Shown here: positions 61,830-64,000 of the stretch, piece after piece
Layout of the letters: every line of letters starts with the position of its first letter
Numbering within the stretch: position 1 is the first letter of the stretch
Assembly (NCBI RefSeq): GCF_031877795.1
Contig: NC_133957.1
Span: forward strand, 7,121,009 to 7,185,008
Reading direction: 5' to 3'
Length of the DNA: 64,000 nt
From: Strix aluco
Taxonomy: Eukaryota > Chordata > Aves > Strigiformes > Strigidae
Notes under the pieces: generated by a model
Told to the model about the DNA's origin: nothing
What the model saw: only the letters and a program-made list of their open reading frames with translations
Database searches by the model: none
Program-made: the position numbers and the translations under genes

Positions 61830-62820
61830 ATCATTTAGGTGACATCAGAAGCACCTACACAAGCTATGGGCCAGATCCTGCCCTATCAGCTGCTCAGGCA
61901 CCAGTGACATCACAAGCTCACACACAGCCATGGGCATGCTCCTGCCCTATCTGCTACTCAGACACAGGTGATGTCATAGCATCTACCTCTGATATTGTCC
62001 TGCTGCTGGCCTATCGGCTGTTCAGACACCAATGACCTCAAACCCACCGACACAAACTACGGGCCTGCTCCTGCCCTATCAGCTGCTCAGGCAGCAGGGA
62101 CATTATAAGCACCTACACATGCCGTGGGCCTACTCCAGGCCTATGAGCTACTCAGGCGTGAGTGACCTCATTAGCACAGACACAAGCCATGGGCCTGCTC
62201 CTGCCCTATCAGCTACTCAGGCAACAGTGACCTCAAAACAACCTACATGTACTTGTCATGGTTTAACCCCAGCCAGCAGCTCAGCCCCACACAGTCCCTC
62301 GCTCACTATTTCGCTAAATACAAAGTTAATTCTACACCAGCCAAAACCAGTACAATGTCAGATGCCTGCTCCTGCCCTGTCAGCTACTCAGGCACCAGTG
62401 ACCTCACAAGTGCATATACACCTCTTGCCATGTTCTCGCTGTTGACATATTCGGCCTCTGGTGACGTCACATGCACCTGTAGAGGCCATGCACCTGGTCC
62501 TGGGCAATCAGCTATTCAGCCAAGAGTGACATCACAAGTACATACCCAATGCATTTGGCTCCCTCTTGCCTATCAGCTACCTTGGACATCAGTGACCTGA
62601 CCACCACACATCCCTCCACTTGTTATCTGCTCGCCTATGAGATAAGAAGGCACAAGTGACCTCACAAGCTCTGACACAAGTCATGTGCATGCGCTCGGTC
62701 TATCAGCTACTCAGGCACCAGCAATCTCACAAGCACTTACACAAGCCATGTACTAGCTCCCAGCCTGTGATCTACTAAGGCACCAGTGGCCTCACAAGCA
62801 CATACCAACCTAGTTGCTCT
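61830..62820. repeat. Diverged minisatellite, unit about 64 bp, upstream of SRCR copy B
   Basis: Counterpart of 11440-12430 with the same order of units and the same embedded LTR remnant (62254-62354). TGACCTCA or TGACATCA recurs in most units; a few units differ by single bases from copy A (for example GTGACGTCA near 62462). Confidence 0.75.
62254..62354 (-). mobile_element. Internally deleted ERV-L-type LTR in the copy B minisatellite
   Basis: Copy of 11869-11969 with both LTR ends, TGTCATGGTTTAACCCC and CCAAAACCAGTACA. Same 101-bp length. Confidence 0.6.
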
Positions 62821-62825
62821 GTGCT

Positions 62826-63332
62826 TGTGTGCTGGGTAACCCTGTGTGGCAGCCCCCACCCAGTCACTTGCTCACTCCCCAGCAGCGGGATTATGGTGGG
62901 AAGTGGAAGGAGAAAAGTGAGGGAAACAATCTCATGGGCTGAGATAAAAACAGCCGAGTAAGCAGAGCAGCAATGACTCAGAGCAGGAGATTGATCCCCG
63001 GCCAGACTCTGAGCAAAGGATACTTTGAAGAACACCCCCCACTCCCCCAGTTTTATTGCTGTTCGTGACGTCATATGGTGTGGTGTATTGATTTGGTCAC
63101 TTGGGGGTCAGCTGTCCTGGTTTTGTCCCCTCCCAGACCCTTGCTACCACCAGCCTCCTGCTTGTCAGCGCAGAGGGAGAAATAGTGAAGACCTTGACAC
63201 TGTGCAAGCACTGCTCAGCAACAGCTACAGTGTTGGGGTGTTATCAAAGCTGTTTTGGCCACCATGGCAAAGCACAGCACCATAGGGGCTGCTGAGAAGA
63301 AAATTAACTCCATCCCAGCCAGACCCAGTGCA
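62826..63332 (-). mobile_element. Old ERV-L-type solo LTR upstream of SRCR copy B
   Basis: Counterpart of 12440-12945. Keeps minus-strand AATAAAA near 63053 and GACGTCATATGG near 63068, and ends CAGCCAGACCCAGTGCA. Confidence 0.55.
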
Positions 63333-64000
63333 ATCCCCACCCCTTATTCCATACCATGTGCATCCTGCTCAGCTCCTACCGTATTCAATACATTTACATC
63401 CACCACCACCACCCCCTTCCCCATCCCTTGACATGACACATGCACAGCACACTGGGTTTGGCTGGTGTGGCTCAAGCATACTTGGACAAGTCCCAGCACA
63501 CGCTTGACTTCTCCCCTCACTCAGTCAGCCAGAGCCTTTGGAAACATTCAGTCAGGTTATCAACCTAAAGACAAGAAAATTTATGTAGCACCAGCCTGCA
63601 CCCCACAGTGGTCTTACAGGTAGCTGTGAGACCCCCCACAGCCATGGGGAAAGGGAGTTCCCCACCAGCACCCTACCCCTCTGTTTGGCACCTCAAAATC
63701 CAGTTTGTGGTTCATGGGCTAACTGGTGAGTTCCTCTGGTTCGCGTGGTCTTTTTTGGAATCCCCTCTGGGTCTTTTCTCTATTGTCCCCATGCACATAT
63801 TCTTCTGAAGTTGGCATTTTGTCCTGGTTTTCCCCATTTGCAGACAGTGTTGCCTGTGCCTTGCAGCACCTAGAAGAGCTCAGAGTCTGCCCCAGTCTAC
63901 CCTGCCTGGCCGTCCGGCAGGGCTGGGCTGCTGGGGACCTTCCAGTCCAGTTGGCAGGATCGATCTCTTCTTTGGATGTTACAGGGGTGGCGCTGAGAGC

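Overview
The window looks like bird (Aves) nuclear DNA. It carries CR1 LINEs with the typical octamer-like 3' ends, avian-type ERV-L LTRs, an avian-style olfactory-receptor fragment and a CD163/WC1-type scavenger-receptor gene. It is eukaryotic throughout: phase-1 exons with GT/AG borders, no operons. I could not narrow the species further.

Layout. (1) 101-10231, minus strand: SRCR receptor gene copy A. It has a signal peptide, seven SRCR domains, two short linkers, one transmembrane segment and a five-exon cytoplasmic tail; my 16-exon model encodes 1008 aa. (2) 10301-13620: its upstream flank, with a roughly 64-bp minisatellite and two LTR remnants. (3) 13740-20225: a gammaretrovirus-like ERV, plus strand, split by a CR1 LINE, without env. 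(4) 20336-27139: an ERV-L provirus, minus strand, with a foreign solo LTR inside its integrase. (5) 27140-29745: two CR1 pieces in opposite orientations. (6) About 29900-30750: a solo LTR. (7) 32522-32755: an olfactory-receptor fragment cut off by a solo LTR (32743-33794), followed at once by a tRNA-Phe-like gene. (8) 34683-41632: a decayed, rearranged betaretrovirus-like provirus with both LTRs and a 6-bp target repeat. (9) 41639-44600: no recognised gene. (10) 44711-64000: a second, highly similar copy of positions 1 to about 13600. It contains SRCR gene copy B (44811-54940, minus) and is interrupted at 55015-60693 by a young LTR provirus with identical LTRs.

How it fits together. The two SRCR genes are a direct tandem duplication with a unit of about 44.7 kb. 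Both copies share the intronic solo LTR, the minisatellite and its LTR remnants, so those predate the duplication. The provirus at 55015 is only in copy B; the matching empty site is intact in copy A. It sits 74 bp upstream of the copy B start codon, head to head with it, and separates the gene from its ancestral promoter. That provirus has no recognisable pol. It keeps a long gag-like frame, env pieces and two related small membrane-protein frames (transmembrane helix followed by a CPCK cysteine cluster) between env and the 3' LTR, one of them carrying a 36-bp hairpin repeat. This last group is the least familiar thing in the window.
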